From contig NZ_CP114036.1 in the NCBI RefSeq assembly GCF_026898115.1, forward strand, positions 2,976,001 to 3,040,000: a stretch of DNA of 64,000 bases. The letters are read 5' to 3'. How positions within the stretch are numbered: position 1 is the first letter of the stretch; the number at the start of each line of letters is the position of its first letter. Position numbers and translations under genes: made by a program. Shown here piece by piece: positions 18,393 to 26,248 of the stretch. The notes below the pieces were generated by a model. That model was not told the origin of the DNA and made no database searches. It saw only the letters and a list, made by a program, of their open reading frames with translations. Source of the DNA: Streptomyces sp. S465. Its GTDB lineage: Bacteria; Actinomycetota; Actinomycetes; Streptomycetales; Streptomycetaceae.

Positions 18393-18421
18393 AAGCTAGT
18401 AAGCGCTTGCAGCACTGTCAA
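18393..18421 (-). promoter_or_regulatory. Promoter with LacI-type operator in its spacer
   Basis: Read on the minus strand, TTGACA (18421-18416) and TAGCTT (18398-18393) are separated by exactly 17 bp. The spacer contains GCAAGCGCTTAC, centred on the perfect palindrome AAGCGCTT (18401-18408), the central form of many LacI/GalR-family operators. Binding there would block RNA polymerase. The target is the small gene starting at 18331; no LacI gene lies in the window. Confidence 0.65.
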
Positions 18422-18520
18422 CTTCCGTCACCCACACGGCAGTTGGCCGGTATGAGGAGTTGACGGAGGTCGACTTTGCCGAATTGACAGACGTCCCACA
18501 GGAACCATCCCTACCGTTCC

Positions 18521-19315
18521 ATGCTCATGACAGACTTATCCTCCGCGCCCATCGGGCGCCGCAGAGTACTGGTCGCCGGAAGCGCCGCCGCCGCGGCCAT
18601 CGGAATCGCCGGGGCGACCACCGCCGCCGCCCGCCCCGAGGCGGCCTCCACGGCCGATACGGCCACCACGGCAGCCGGAACCGTCGACGCCGCCGCCATC
18701 TGCACCCTGACCAAGGAGCTCACCGAGGGCCCGTACTACCTCGACCACGCCCTCGTGCGCTCCAACGTCACCGAGGACAAGGCGGGAGTGCCGCTCCAGC
18801 TCGCGCTCACCGTCGTGGACACCGCCACCTGCGCACCGCTGAACAAGGCGCTGGCGGAGATCTGGTACTGCGACGCCCTCGGTGAGTACTCCGGCTTCGT
18901 CGGCAACAACGGCCACCAGGAGCCGGACAACGGCAGGTTCCTGCGCGGCGGCGTGCTCACCGGCACCGACGGGGTGGCCAACCTCACCGGGATCTACCCC
19001 GGCTGGTACCGCGGCCGCTGCGTCCACATCCACCTCAAGGTGCACACGGGGGTCACGCTCACCTCCGACGGCTCGTTCACCGGGGGCAACGAGATCCACA
19101 CCGGTCAGCTCTTCTTCGACGAGAAGATCACCGAGGCGGTGGCCAAGGTCTCGCCGTACTCCACCAACACCGTCCCCCGCACGCCCCTGTCCTCCGACGG
19201 CATCTACGGCAACGGCGGCACCGCCGCCGGGCTCCTCGCCGTGACGGCGCTGGGCAGCACCCCGTCCGCCGGTTACCGCGCCACGCTCACCGTCGGCGTC
19301 GACCCGGACGCCTGA
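18521..19315 (+). CDS. Tat-exported intradiol ring-cleavage dioxygenase
   Basis: 264 residues. A twin-arginine-like signal (IGRRRVLVAGSAAAAAIGIAG) is followed by a protocatechuate/catechol intradiol dioxygenase core. The non-haem Fe(III) ligands expected in this family are visible: Tyr123 in GEYSGF, Tyr163 in YPGWYRGR, and His169 and His171 in CVHIHLKV. It cleaves the ring of catechol-type aromatics with O2. Export is typical of the actinomycete branch that acts on lignin-derived phenolics. Neighbours are not a beta-ketoadipate operon, so the product's fate is unclear. Start at 18521, or 18527 two codons later; no strong Shine-Dalgarno sequence is seen at either. Confidence 0.9.
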   Translation: MLMTDLSSAPIGRRRVLVAGSAAAAAIGIAGATTAAARPEAASTADTATTAAGTVDAAAICTLTKELTEGPYYLDHALVRSNVTEDKAGVPLQLALTVVDTATCAPLNKALAEIWYCDALGEYSGFVGNNGHQEPDNGRFLRGGVLTGTDGVANLTGIYPGWYRGRCVHIHLKVHTGVTLTSDGSFTGGNEIHTGQLFFDEKITEAVAKVSPYSTNTVPRTPLSSDGIYGNGGTAAGLLAVTALGSTPSAGYRATLTVGVDPDA

Positions 19316-19349
19316 GCCGAGCGCGGTCCGCCGTCCCCCGTCCCCACGT

Positions 19350-19375
19350 GCCCCGCCCGGCATCCCGGGCGGGGC
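19350..19375. terminator. Bidirectional hairpin terminator
   Basis: GCCCCGCCCGG (19350-19360) pairs with CCGGGCGGGGC (19365-19375) around a 4-nt loop and is followed by TCTTC. It lies between the converging dioxygenase and arabinofuranosidase genes. A GTCCGGGCGCCCGCGC-type short repeat fills 19394-19448. Confidence 0.8.
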
Positions 19376-19456
19376 TCTTCACGGCAGCGGTCGTCCGGGC
19401 GCCCGTGCGTCCGGCCGCCCGCGCGTCCGGGCGCCCGCGCGTTCGTGCGTCCGCGC

Positions 19457-20965
19457 TCAGGCCAGGCGGATCACGTTCCACGACATCGGTTCGAGCGTGG
19501 TGCGCAGGGCGCCGTCCGTGAGCGCGGTGCCCTCGCCGGGATGCGGGGTGACGCGCTCGGGGTCCGTGAGGGTGTTACGGGCCTCGGGGTCGGCGTCGGC
19601 GAGGACGGTGTGCTCGACCACGCGGGTCACCGGCAGGCCGTGCAGGGTGATCTCCAGCGGCAGGGGGCGGTGCTGGTCGCGGTTGACCGCGAAGACCGTC
19701 ACCGCGCCGGTGGACTCGTCGAGCACGGCGGTGGCGTGCAGCAGCGGGACCTCGCCGTAGGCGGCGGTCTCGTACGTCGGACTGTCGACGTTGACCTGGA
19801 GCACCCTCCCCCGCCCGTGGGCCGACGCCTGCGCGAAGGGGTAGAAGGTGGTCTGGCGCCAGGCCGGGCCGCCCGGCTCGGTCATGATCGGCGCGATGAC
19901 GTTGACCAGCTGGGCGAGGCAGGCCACGGTGACGCGGTCGGCGTGCCGGAGCATGGTGATGAGCAGCGAGCCGAAGACGACGGCGTCGGTGACGGAGTAG
20001 TTGTCCTCCAGGAGACGCGGGGCCTCCTCCCAGTTGGGCGGTTCGGCGTTCTTGTAGTGGGTCTGGTACCAGACGTTCCACTCGTCCAGGGAAAGGTTGA
20101 TCTTCTTCTTCGACTTCAGCCGGGCACCGACGTGATCACACGTGGCCACGACGCTCTCGATGAAGGACTCCAGGTCCATGGCCGAGGCGAGGAAGGAGTC
20201 GCGGTCGCCGTCGCGCTCCTCGTAGTAGGCGTGCAGGGAGATGTAGTCCACCAGGTCGTAGGTCTCCTGGAGGACCGCCGCCTCCCAGCCGGCGAACGTC
20301 GGAATCGACTGGTTGGAGCTGCCACAGGCGACCAGCTCCACATCCGGATCGATCTGCCGCATCGCGCGGGCGGTCTCGGCGGCCAGCCGTCCGTACTCCT
20401 CGGCGGTCTTGTGGCCGGTCTGCCAGGGGCCGTCCATCTCATTGCCCAGACACCACAGCCTGATCCCGTACGGGTCCTTGTCGCCATGGCCGATCCGGAG
20501 GTCGGCGAGGGCGGTGCCGGAGGGGTGGTTGGCGTACTCCTGCAACTCCAGGGCCTCGGCGACACCGCGGGTGCCGAGGTTGAGCGCCATCATGGGCTCG
20601 CCGTCGACCTTGCGCACGAAGTCGATGTACTCGGAGAGGCCGAACCGGTTGGTCTCGGTCGACCGCCACGCCAGGTCGAGCCGGCGGGGCCGCTCCTCGA
20701 CCGGCCCGACGCTGTCCTCCCACTTGTAACCGGAGACGAAGTTGCCCCCGGGATACCGGATGGCGGTGACGCCCAGCTCACGGATCAGCTCGAGGACGTC
20801 GGTACGGAGCCCGGCCTCGTCGGCGGCGGGGTGGCCCGGCTCATGGATGCCGGTGTACACGCACCGTCCGAGATGCTCGACGAACGAGCCGAAGAGGCGG
20901 GGGTTGACGTCCCCGACGGCGAAGGCGGGGTCGAGGGTGAACCGGGCGGAAGCGGTCTGCGGCAT
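19457..20965 (-). CDS. GH51 alpha-L-arabinofuranosidase
   Basis: 502 residues. A retaining exo-enzyme of family 51 that releases L-arabinose from arabinoxylan, arabinan or arabinogalactan oligomers. The acid/base is E176 in WCLGNEMDGPW; the nucleophile is E295 in LSLDEWNVWY. The barrel is followed by a C-terminal beta domain (SWNVIRLA end). There is no signal peptide, so it probably acts in the cytoplasm on imported oligosaccharides. The ATG at 20965 matches the family N-terminus; the reading frame continues to 21244 without homology. The promoter and a TTCGAA-containing operator candidate lie at 21029-21097. Confidence 0.94.
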   Translation of the reverse strand: MPQTASARFTLDPAFAVGDVNPRLFGSFVEHLGRCVYTGIHEPGHPAADEAGLRTDVLELIRELGVTAIRYPGGNFVSGYKWEDSVGPVEERPRRLDLAWRSTETNRFGLSEYIDFVRKVDGEPMMALNLGTRGVAEALELQEYANHPSGTALADLRIGHGDKDPYGIRLWCLGNEMDGPWQTGHKTAEEYGRLAAETARAMRQIDPDVELVACGSSNQSIPTFAGWEAAVLQETYDLVDYISLHAYYEERDGDRDSFLASAMDLESFIESVVATCDHVGARLKSKKKINLSLDEWNVWYQTHYKNAEPPNWEEAPRLLEDNYSVTDAVVFGSLLITMLRHADRVTVACLAQLVNVIAPIMTEPGGPAWRQTTFYPFAQASAHGRGRVLQVNVDSPTYETAAYGEVPLLHATAVLDESTGAVTVFAVNRDQHRPLPLEITLHGLPVTRVVEHTVLADADPEARNTLTDPERVTPHPGEGTALTDGALRTTLEPMSWNVIRLA

Positions 20966-21028
20966 GGCGGCCCATCTCTTCAGGAGTCGCGGCAAAGGGG
21001 GGAGTCGCGGCAAACAGGGAGTCGCGGC

Positions 21029-21097
21029 CATTCGACATCTCGACCAGCGCTCGTTTCTTCGAACGTGACCGTAAGATCTCGCCGCCGGGTGCGTCAA
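21029..21097 (-). promoter_or_regulatory. Promoter and operator candidates of the GH51 gene
   Basis: On the minus strand, TTGACG (21097-21092) and TACGGT (21073-21068) with 18-bp spacing form a promoter. Directly downstream lie CGTTTCTTCGAACG (21052-21065, TTCGAA centre) and CATTCGAC (21029-21036). CATTCGAC also ends the palindrome upstream of the sugar operon at 6841-6848. Three GGAGTCGCGGCAAA-like copies at about 20983-21028 complete the leader. Confidence 0.55.
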
Positions 21098-21261
21098 TGG
21101 CGGCGGAGGTGGTGAGAGCTGAGGTTGAGGCTGCTGGGCGGCTGGACCGCTTGGCGTTCTGAACTCCGGCTCGGCCGCCTCCAAGCCGCGCACGAGCCGG
21201 GACCCGCCGGCTTCCCGGCTTGACGGGGTGCCTCGTTCCCGCAACCTGGTTGATCCACGAG

Positions 21262-21732
21262 TCAGCCGAGATATGGCCGGTCGCGGTGTTCGAGGAAGTG
21301 GCGGAGTCGGAGCCGCTGTGTGTGATGCATGGGCAACTCGGCGAGTTCTTCCGACGAGACGAACCGTAGTTCCGTGGACTCCTGGGAGACCGCGAGTTGG
21401 CCGCCCACGACACGGGCGGTGAAGCAGACGTTGAACTGTCGGCGGACCTCGCCGTCCGTGTATGCGATCACGTGACGCGGATCGGTGTATGTGCCGACCA
21501 GCCCGGTGACCTCTACGTCAAGTCCGGTCTCTTCCTTGACCTCACGGACAGCCGTTCCCGGTAGGGAGTCGGCCATCTCCATGCCGCCACCCGGCAGCGC
21601 CCAAAGATCATTGTCCCGGCGGCGCTGAAGCAGGATACGGCCGCTCTCGTCGGTGACGACAGCGGACGCGGCGACAACCAAACTGTTCGGCTCGGGTGCG
21701 TCCGGATCGTCGTAGTACTCGGTCCGCGCCAT
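21262..21732 (-). CDS. Nudix hydrolase
   Basis: 156 residues with a complete Nudix box from about residue 48 to 71 (GGGMEMADSLPGT followed by AVREVKEETGL), including the REVKEE metal-binding helix. Expected to hydrolyse a nucleoside diphosphate linked to another moiety, with Mg2+; the substrate is not predictable. It begins four bases after the stop of the DUF5919-type regulator remnant. A helix-turn-helix/DUF5919 protein followed by a Nudix hydrolase is a common Streptomyces pairing, so it may once have been functionally tied to the now broken upstream gene. Confidence 0.92.
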   Translation of the reverse strand: MARTEYYDDPDAPEPNSLVVAASAVVTDESGRILLQRRRDNDLWALPGGGMEMADSLPGTAVREVKEETGLDVEVTGLVGTYTDPRHVIAYTDGEVRRQFNVCFTARVVGGQLAVSQESTELRFVSSEELAELPMHHTQRLRLRHFLEHRDRPYLG

Positions 21733-21735
21733 GCG

Positions 21736-22435
21736 TCAGCCCACCTGCACCGGTGCCGCTGTCGCCCATACGGCGTCGAAGCTCTGGGCGTACGTGTCGA
21801 ACATGCCGCCCTCGCCGTGTCGGCGCAGGTGCCAGACGGGCGCGCCGTACGCGTTGACGCCCCAAACGTGGGCGTTGACCAGGATTTGATCATCCGCGCG
21901 GTACAGCGAGTTGTAGAGGGTCGTTCCGTGCGTCCGCACCTCGACGCCCGAGGTGCCGATGAGGGGGCGGTAATGCAGGAGGGCGAGCCGACAGCGGGAC
22001 TCGATGCCGTGGCCGAACTTCTCTTCCTGGCCGCGCTGCTGGACGTTGGGACTGTCAGCGTCGCCGACCGCGATCCGTACGGCGCAGCCTTGGGCGGCGG
22101 TACGCCTCGTGGAGGAAGACGGCGGCGTACACGAGCACATCGATCCGTTCGCGAGCCTGCGTCAGCATCTCCACGAACGTGGACACGGGGATGTCCGCGC
22201 GCTGGTCGTAGAGTGCCACGAGCTCGGGGCTGACCGCACGGGCGGGTCGCGCTTGGCGTAGCGCCGGCCATAAGGCGTGCACGCCTTCTCCTAACGTTGT
22301 CGCTGCCAGGATGGCCGTGCTGCGTCGCGGCGTGCGGTTGAGGTTGACCCACCTTTCGACGGATAGCGGCGGCGGAGGTGGGGGCGCGGCGGGAGCGCCG
22401 GGTCCGTTGGTGTGGGCGCCAGTGGCGGCTTCCAT
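21736..22435 (-). pseudogene. Frameshifted XRE/DUF5919-type regulator
   Basis: Two overlapping frames together resemble the C-terminal domain of Streptomyces XRE regulators (DUF5919, phospholipase-D-like layout). Frame one, to about 22100, contains LVALYDQRADIPVSTFVEML and RIDVLVYAAVFLHEAY. Frame two continues with AAQGCAVRIAVGDADSPN, TTLYNSLYRADDQILVNAHV and FDTYAQSFDAVWA and ends at 21736. The break near 22100-22140 loses about ten expected residues and shifts frame. The N-terminal helix-turn-helix is also missing or scrambled. TTTGAC/GTCAA arms at 22492-22518 may be the old operator. Confidence 0.75.
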
Positions 22436-22737
22436 GCTCGGCAGTCGGGTCCGGACTGCGGGCGGCCCTCTCGGTACCCCCCTCAAAAGCGTTTGACCTG
22501 ACGCAACTAATTTGTCAATCAGTTTCCAAGGGGGGCACCCACCCCCCTTGCTGTCCGGCACCGGCCTCGGCCCCCGGCCACGGAAGCCGCCACCGGGCCC
22601 TGCCCCCACCGGCCCGACGCCCGGCGACGCCGCCGCACCCCCCACCCCCTGCCCTGCTGCCCGATTGCGCCGAAGGCGCGAGACGAAGCCCGCACCCGAC
22701 CACGCCGAGCACCCCAACCGCCTCACCTCGCCGCCCC
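22436..22737. other. Intergenic stretch with hairpin, no gene seen
   Basis: About 300 bp separate the broken regulator from the next gene. It includes a TTGACA on the minus strand (22518-22513) and a terminator-like hairpin at 22527-22550 (CAAGGGGGG and CCCCCCTTG arms, 6-nt loop). The remainder to 22737 is a GC-rich stretch with no supported coding sequence. Confidence 0.5.
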
Positions 22738-23115
22738 CTACAACGGGCGGAGGTCACTGCTGGTGGAGAGCCTCAGCCGCACCTCCTGCTCCTCGTCTCC
22801 CGCCACCACACCCTGCTGCCGCACCTCGAAGGCGTGGGACAGGACGTCCGCCATCTGCCGCACCTGGCTGGGGCCGCCCTGGAGTTCGGCGGTGACGGGC
22901 GCCGTCAGGGAGGCGGGCCGTGGCTCTCCGCGCGTATCGGCCACCTCGAACGTGGAGGTCCACACCGTGGGCCGCCCCTCCGTCGCGTCCTGCGGAAGAT
23001 CGGCGAATGCCTCGTCGGAGCGGTAGCACGTGCGCAGGACACCGAAGACGGCCTCGGCGTCGTCCCGCGAGATTCCGCTCAGCGCCACCAGCACCTGTCC
23101 GGCCGTCGTGGACAT
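22738..23115 (-). CDS. Hypothetical small acidic protein
   Basis: 125 residues, not recognised. The predicted product is soluble, with no signal or membrane segment. It opens MSTTAGQVLVALSGISRDDAEAVF in two helices (first 24 residues, described rather than motif-matched), then has two beta-rich stretches around TVWTSTFEVADTRG and EQEVRLRLSTSS. The motif CYRSDEAFADLP is notable. The ATG at 23115 has GGAAGGTGG a few bases upstream, which beats the GTG at 23124. It is isolated between two gene remnants, so it may be a cargo or orphan gene. A role as a small accessory of a multi-protein system is possible but unsupported. Confidence 0.65.
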   Translation of the reverse strand: MSTTAGQVLVALSGISRDDAEAVFGVLRTCYRSDEAFADLPQDATEGRPTVWTSTFEVADTRGEPRPASLTAPVTAELQGGPSQVRQMADVLSHAFEVRQQGVVAGDEEQEVRLRLSTSSDLRPL

Positions 23116-23163
23116 GGGGGCCACCTTCCTCGTTGATCTCGTTCAGCGTTGTTCCGTCTCATT

Positions 23164-23201
23164 CGGCCTGTGCCGAGGTCTACGGCCTGTGCCGAGGTCT
23201 A
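23164..23201. repeat. Exact 19-bp tandem duplication
   Basis: CGGCCTGTGCCGAGGTCTA occurs twice without gap (23164-23182 and 23183-23201). It sits between the hypothetical gene and the glycosidase remnant, close to the truncation point of the latter. Confidence 0.85.
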
Positions 23202-23256
23202 CGGGTACCCGCCCGCTCCGCCCGCATCACCTCATGAGCGATCCGCCCATCGCCCC

Positions 23257-23715
23257 GATGGCACAACCTGGAACGAGGCATGGGACGACGGCAGCGGGTA
23301 CGACGGCTTCGCGGTCGCGGAGGCGATCCACACGACGCGCGCGGACGCGGGGGCGAGCGCGTATGTGTACTGGTTCGGCGCGTCGGTGGGCGCCACCCTG
23401 GCCCTGGCCGCCTACAGCCGTTTCATCCGGCCCGGAGCGGTACGGGTGGCGGCGGGCTCCGGGGCGGAGGGATTGCGCACGACCGCCTTCCGGAACCGCG
23501 ACGGACAGCGGGTGCTGGAGATCCTCAGCATCGGTGAGGGCCCGGCGCGGGTGGATTACGTCCTGCGCGGAGCGGGCGGCGGGGACGCGCGGGGCGCGGT
23601 CTACCGGACGGATGACACGCATGCGCTCAGCCGGGTCGGGACCGCGCGGGTGCGCGGCGGACGGCTGGCGGCCGAGCTGCCGGGGCGTTCGCTGACGACG
23701 GTGGTACTGCCCTAG
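23257..23715 (+). pseudogene. C-terminal remnant of a GH30-type glycoside hydrolase
   Basis: About 150 residues resemble the end of a family 30 hydrolase such as an endo-beta-1,6-galactanase or glucuronoxylanase-type enzyme. GASAYVYWFGASVGATLAL marks the last barrel strand. AYSRFIRPGAVRVAA, TAFRNRDGQRVLEILSIG and SLTTVVLP follow as the side beta domain. Nothing of the barrel, signal peptide or catalytic acids remains upstream; the frame opens in unrelated sequence. It was therefore probably left by a deletion. It ends 5 bp before a terminator hairpin, so the 3' end is intact. Confidence 0.75.
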
Positions 23716-23720
23716 CGAGC

Positions 23721-23763
23721 GGTCCGGCGCTCCCCGCCACCGCGTGGCGGGGAGCGCCGGACC
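23721..23763. terminator. Perfect 20-bp bidirectional terminator hairpin
   Basis: GGTCCGGCGCTCCCCGCCAC (23721-23740) pairs completely with 23744-23763 around a 3-nt loop. It separates the GH30 remnant from the convergent oxidoreductase gene. Confidence 0.85.
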
Positions 23764-23796
23764 GGTGCGTCGGCTGCTCCTGTGCTCCTGTGGACG

Positions 23797-24816
23797 TCAG
23801 TCCTCGAAGGCGACGATCATCTTGCCGGTGTTCTCCCCACGGAGCATCCCGAGGAAGGCCTCCACCGCGTTCTCCACACCCTTGGCGACGGTCTCCCGGT
23901 AGTGCAGCTTGCCCTCCCGGATCCAGCCGCCGACCTCCTCGAAGAACTGCGGCTGGAGATGCTGGTGGTCCGCGACCAGCATGCCCTGAATGCGCAGCCG
24001 CTTGCCGATGACCAACGCGAGGTTGCGCGGGGCGGGGGTCGGCTCGGTGACGTTGTACTGCGAGATCATGCCGCAGACGGCGATCCGGCCGTGCACCTTG
24101 AGGCGGCCGATGGCGGCCTCGAGGTGCTCACCGCCGACGTTGTCGAAGTAGACGTCGATCCCGTCGGGTGCGGCCTCCTTCAGCTGCTCGGCCACCGGGC
24201 CCTTCTTGTAGTTGAACGCCGCGTCGAAGCCGTACTCCTCGAGCAGCACCCGGACCTTCTCGTCGCTGCCGGCGCTGCCGATCACCCGGGAGGCGCCCTT
24301 GAGCTTGGCGATCTGGCCGACCTCGCTGCCGACCGCGCCCGCCGCGCCGGAGACGAAGACCGCGTCGCCCTCCTTGAAGGACGCGACCTCCAGCAGCCCC
24401 GCGTACGCGGTGAGCCCCGGCATGCCCAGCACCCCGAGGTAGGCGGGGAGGGGGGCGGTCTCGGGGTCGACCTTCACCGCGCTCTTGCCGTCCACCACCG
24501 CGTACTCACGCCAGCCGCCGAAGTGCAGGACGTGGTCCCCGACGGAGACGCCGTCCACGTTGGAGGCGATGACCTTGCCGACCGCGCCGCCGTCCATGGG
24601 CTTGTCCAGCTGGAACGGCGGCGTGTACGACTTCACGTCGTTCATGCGCCCGCGCATGTACGGGTCCACCGACATGTAGAGATTGCGGACCAGCACCTGA
24701 TCGGGGCCCGGCTCGGAGACCGGGGCCTCGCGCAGCGCGAAGTCCTCCGGCTTCGGCCACCCCTCGGGGCGGGCGACCAGGTGCCATTCACGGCCGGTGG
24801 TGGGGATGACGGACAT
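23797..24816 (-). CDS. NADP-dependent oxidoreductase, MDR family (curcumin/prostaglandin reductase type)
   Basis: 339 residues of a zinc-free medium-chain reductase that saturates an activated C=C bond (enones, leukotriene-like compounds) with NADPH. Family marks are MSVDPYMRGRM near residue 48, the nucleotide-binding VSGAAGAVGSEVGQIAKLKG, VYFDNVGGEHLEAA and MISQYN. AGGAGAGG precedes the ATG at 24816. It is divergent from a MarR regulator with overlapping promoters at 24845-24883, so induction by an electrophile or phenolic sensed by MarR is likely. The true substrate is unknown. Confidence 0.92.
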   Translation of the reverse strand: MSVIPTTGREWHLVARPEGWPKPEDFALREAPVSEPGPDQVLVRNLYMSVDPYMRGRMNDVKSYTPPFQLDKPMDGGAVGKVIASNVDGVSVGDHVLHFGGWREYAVVDGKSAVKVDPETAPLPAYLGVLGMPGLTAYAGLLEVASFKEGDAVFVSGAAGAVGSEVGQIAKLKGASRVIGSAGSDEKVRVLLEEYGFDAAFNYKKGPVAEQLKEAAPDGIDVYFDNVGGEHLEAAIGRLKVHGRIAVCGMISQYNVTEPTPAPRNLALVIGKRLRIQGMLVADHQHLQPQFFEEVGGWIREGKLHYRETVAKGVENAVEAFLGMLRGENTGKMIVAFED

Positions 24817-24844
24817 GAAAAGGGGCCTCTCCTAAGCTTCAGCA

Positions 24845-24883
24845 GTTGAAACAATCATGCTGCTTGATATTTCAGGGTGTCAA
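24845..24883. promoter_or_regulatory. Overlapping divergent promoters with MarR operator candidates
   Basis: Minus strand: TTGACA (24883-24878), 18 bp, CATGAT (24859-24854), facing the oxidoreductase. Plus strand: TTGAAA (24845-24850), 17 bp, TATTTC (24868-24873), facing marR. Inverted arms TGAAA/TTTCA (24846-24850 and 24870-24874) and CTTGA/TCAAG (24863-24867 and 24880-24884) cover both. One bound MarR dimer could therefore silence both genes. Confidence 0.6.
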
Positions 24884-24887
24884 GTAA

Positions 24888-25334
24888 ATGGGTACCCTGG
24901 TGACCATGACGTCCCGCATCGACCCGCTGACCCTCGAGGTCGTCGAGCTCATCGGCACCATCGTGGCCCGTTATCACCAGGAATACGAGGAGGCGGCGGC
25001 CAAGCACTCCCTGACCGGGGCACAGGCCCGGGTGCTGGGCCTGCTGTCCGGCGGCCCGACACCGATGCGCCGCCTCGCCCAGCAGCTGAAGTGCGAACCG
25101 TCGAACGTCACCGGGATCGTGGACCGCCTGGAGTCGCGCGGCCTCGCCGAGCGCCGCCTCGACCCGGCCGACCGCCGGGTCAAGCTCGCCGCCGCCACCG
25201 AGGCGGGCCGGGAGACCTCCGAACGGCTCCGGGGCTCGCTCGACTTCGCCCGCGAACCGCTGGCGGAGCTCTCGGACGAGGAGCGCACGGTGCTGCGCGA
25301 CCTGCTCAAGCGGATGCTGGGCGTGGCGCCGTAG
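24888..25334 (+). CDS. MarR family transcriptional regulator
   Basis: 148 residues with the MarR winged helix. LTGAQARVLGLLSGGPTPMR leads into RRLAQQLKCEPSNVTGIVDR, the recognition helix. The wing contains the family's DPADRRVKLA motif (DxRxxxL type). Start at 24888 or the in-frame ATG at 24906; neither has a clear Shine-Dalgarno sequence, and the predicted transcription start leaves almost no leader, so leaderless translation is possible. It probably represses itself and the divergent NADPH oxidoreductase until a small phenolic or electrophilic ligand binds. Confidence 0.9.
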   Translation: MGTLVTMTSRIDPLTLEVVELIGTIVARYHQEYEEAAAKHSLTGAQARVLGLLSGGPTPMRRLAQQLKCEPSNVTGIVDRLESRGLAERRLDPADRRVKLAAATEAGRETSERLRGSLDFAREPLAELSDEERTVLRDLLKRMLGVAP

Positions 25335-25366
25335 CGGCCCCTGGGACGGCCCCTGGGCCCCCTTGG

Positions 25367-26107
25367 CTAGACGCACCACCACAGGAAGCAGGTTTCCGTG
25401 GCCGTCGAGGTCGGCGTCGGTTCGACGGTCGCCGGGGCGGTGGGCCCGGGTTGCGACGGGGAGGTGGGCCGCTGGGTCGCGCCGGGGCCGCCCGGGGCCG
25501 GGGCGGAGGCGTCCGGCGGGTCGGAGGAGGAGTCGTCCGGATCGGACGAGGCGTCGCCGCTCCCGTCCTCGGACGTCTCGCCGCCCTCGCCCTCGGCCTC
25601 GCCCCCGGACGGGTCGCCGTCCTCACCCTGGCCGCCGCTCCCCGCCGAGGGGGCCGCGCTCGGGCCGCCCGCGTCCTGGCCGCCCGACTCGGCGGAATCC
25701 GTCGCCCCGCCGGTGCGGTCGGCCGCCGGCTCCCGCTGTCCGGGCGGGGAGGACTCCCGCCAGTGCCCCTCGGTGGCCAGCTCGGCCACGAACAGCGCGG
25801 CCAGCACCGGGCCGAGCACCGCCGCCAGGATCGTCACCCGGCGCCCCCGCCCCCGGCGGGCCCGGCGCGCGCGGCGGCCGATGAGGCCACGGGACTTGGG
25901 CTTCCGGCGCGAGGCACGGGCGGCACGCGAGGCGACGGGAGCGGCGGGAGCGGCAGGGGAGGCGACCGGAGAGCCGGGGGACGCCTGCGTACCCGCGTCC
26001 GCGTCCGGTGCGGCGAGGGCCGGCCCGGGGTCCTCGACGGGCGTCCCGCAGTCGGGGCAGGAGAGGGCACCGCCCAGAGGGCGGTGACAGGCAGAGCAGT
26101 AATCCAT
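25367..26107 (-). CDS. Zinc-ribbon membrane protein with C-terminal Cys-Trp motif
   Basis: 246 residues. The N-terminus is a rubredoxin-like zinc ribbon, CSACHRPLGGALSCPDC, with two CxxC knuckles. A basic stretch (RRKPKSRGLIGRRARRARR) precedes one membrane helix (VTILAAVLGPVLAALFVAE), so the ribbon is cytoplasmic. A long extracellular Ser/Gly/Asp/Pro-rich segment follows. The chain ends CFLWWCV, two cysteines around a Trp pair. Similar proteins recur in Streptomyces genomes, but their function is not known to me; a membrane sensor or assembly role is only a guess. Confidence 0.8.
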   Translation of the reverse strand: MDYCSACHRPLGGALSCPDCGTPVEDPGPALAAPDADAGTQASPGSPVASPAAPAAPVASRAARASRRKPKSRGLIGRRARRARRGRGRRVTILAAVLGPVLAALFVAELATEGHWRESSPPGQREPAADRTGGATDSAESGGQDAGGPSAAPSAGSGGQGEDGDPSGGEAEGEGGETSEDGSGDASSDPDDSSSDPPDASAPAPGGPGATQRPTSPSQPGPTAPATVEPTPTSTATETCFLWWCV

Positions 26108-26248
26108 TTCGCGGGCAGGTTATGTGACCAACGGAGAGGCCAGCAGGCCGCGGGGTGTGAGGATCCTGTGCAAAGAACCGTACGAACGCCCTCGTCAGCC
26201 CCTCCCCCGCCGGTGTCCGGCGCCCGCCCGGCCCCGCCCCGCCGTCGC

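Noticed and set aside
22551..22737. Coding sequence in the gap before the 22738 gene
   Set aside because: Only Pro/Arg-rich shadow frames; no start with a ribosome binding site.
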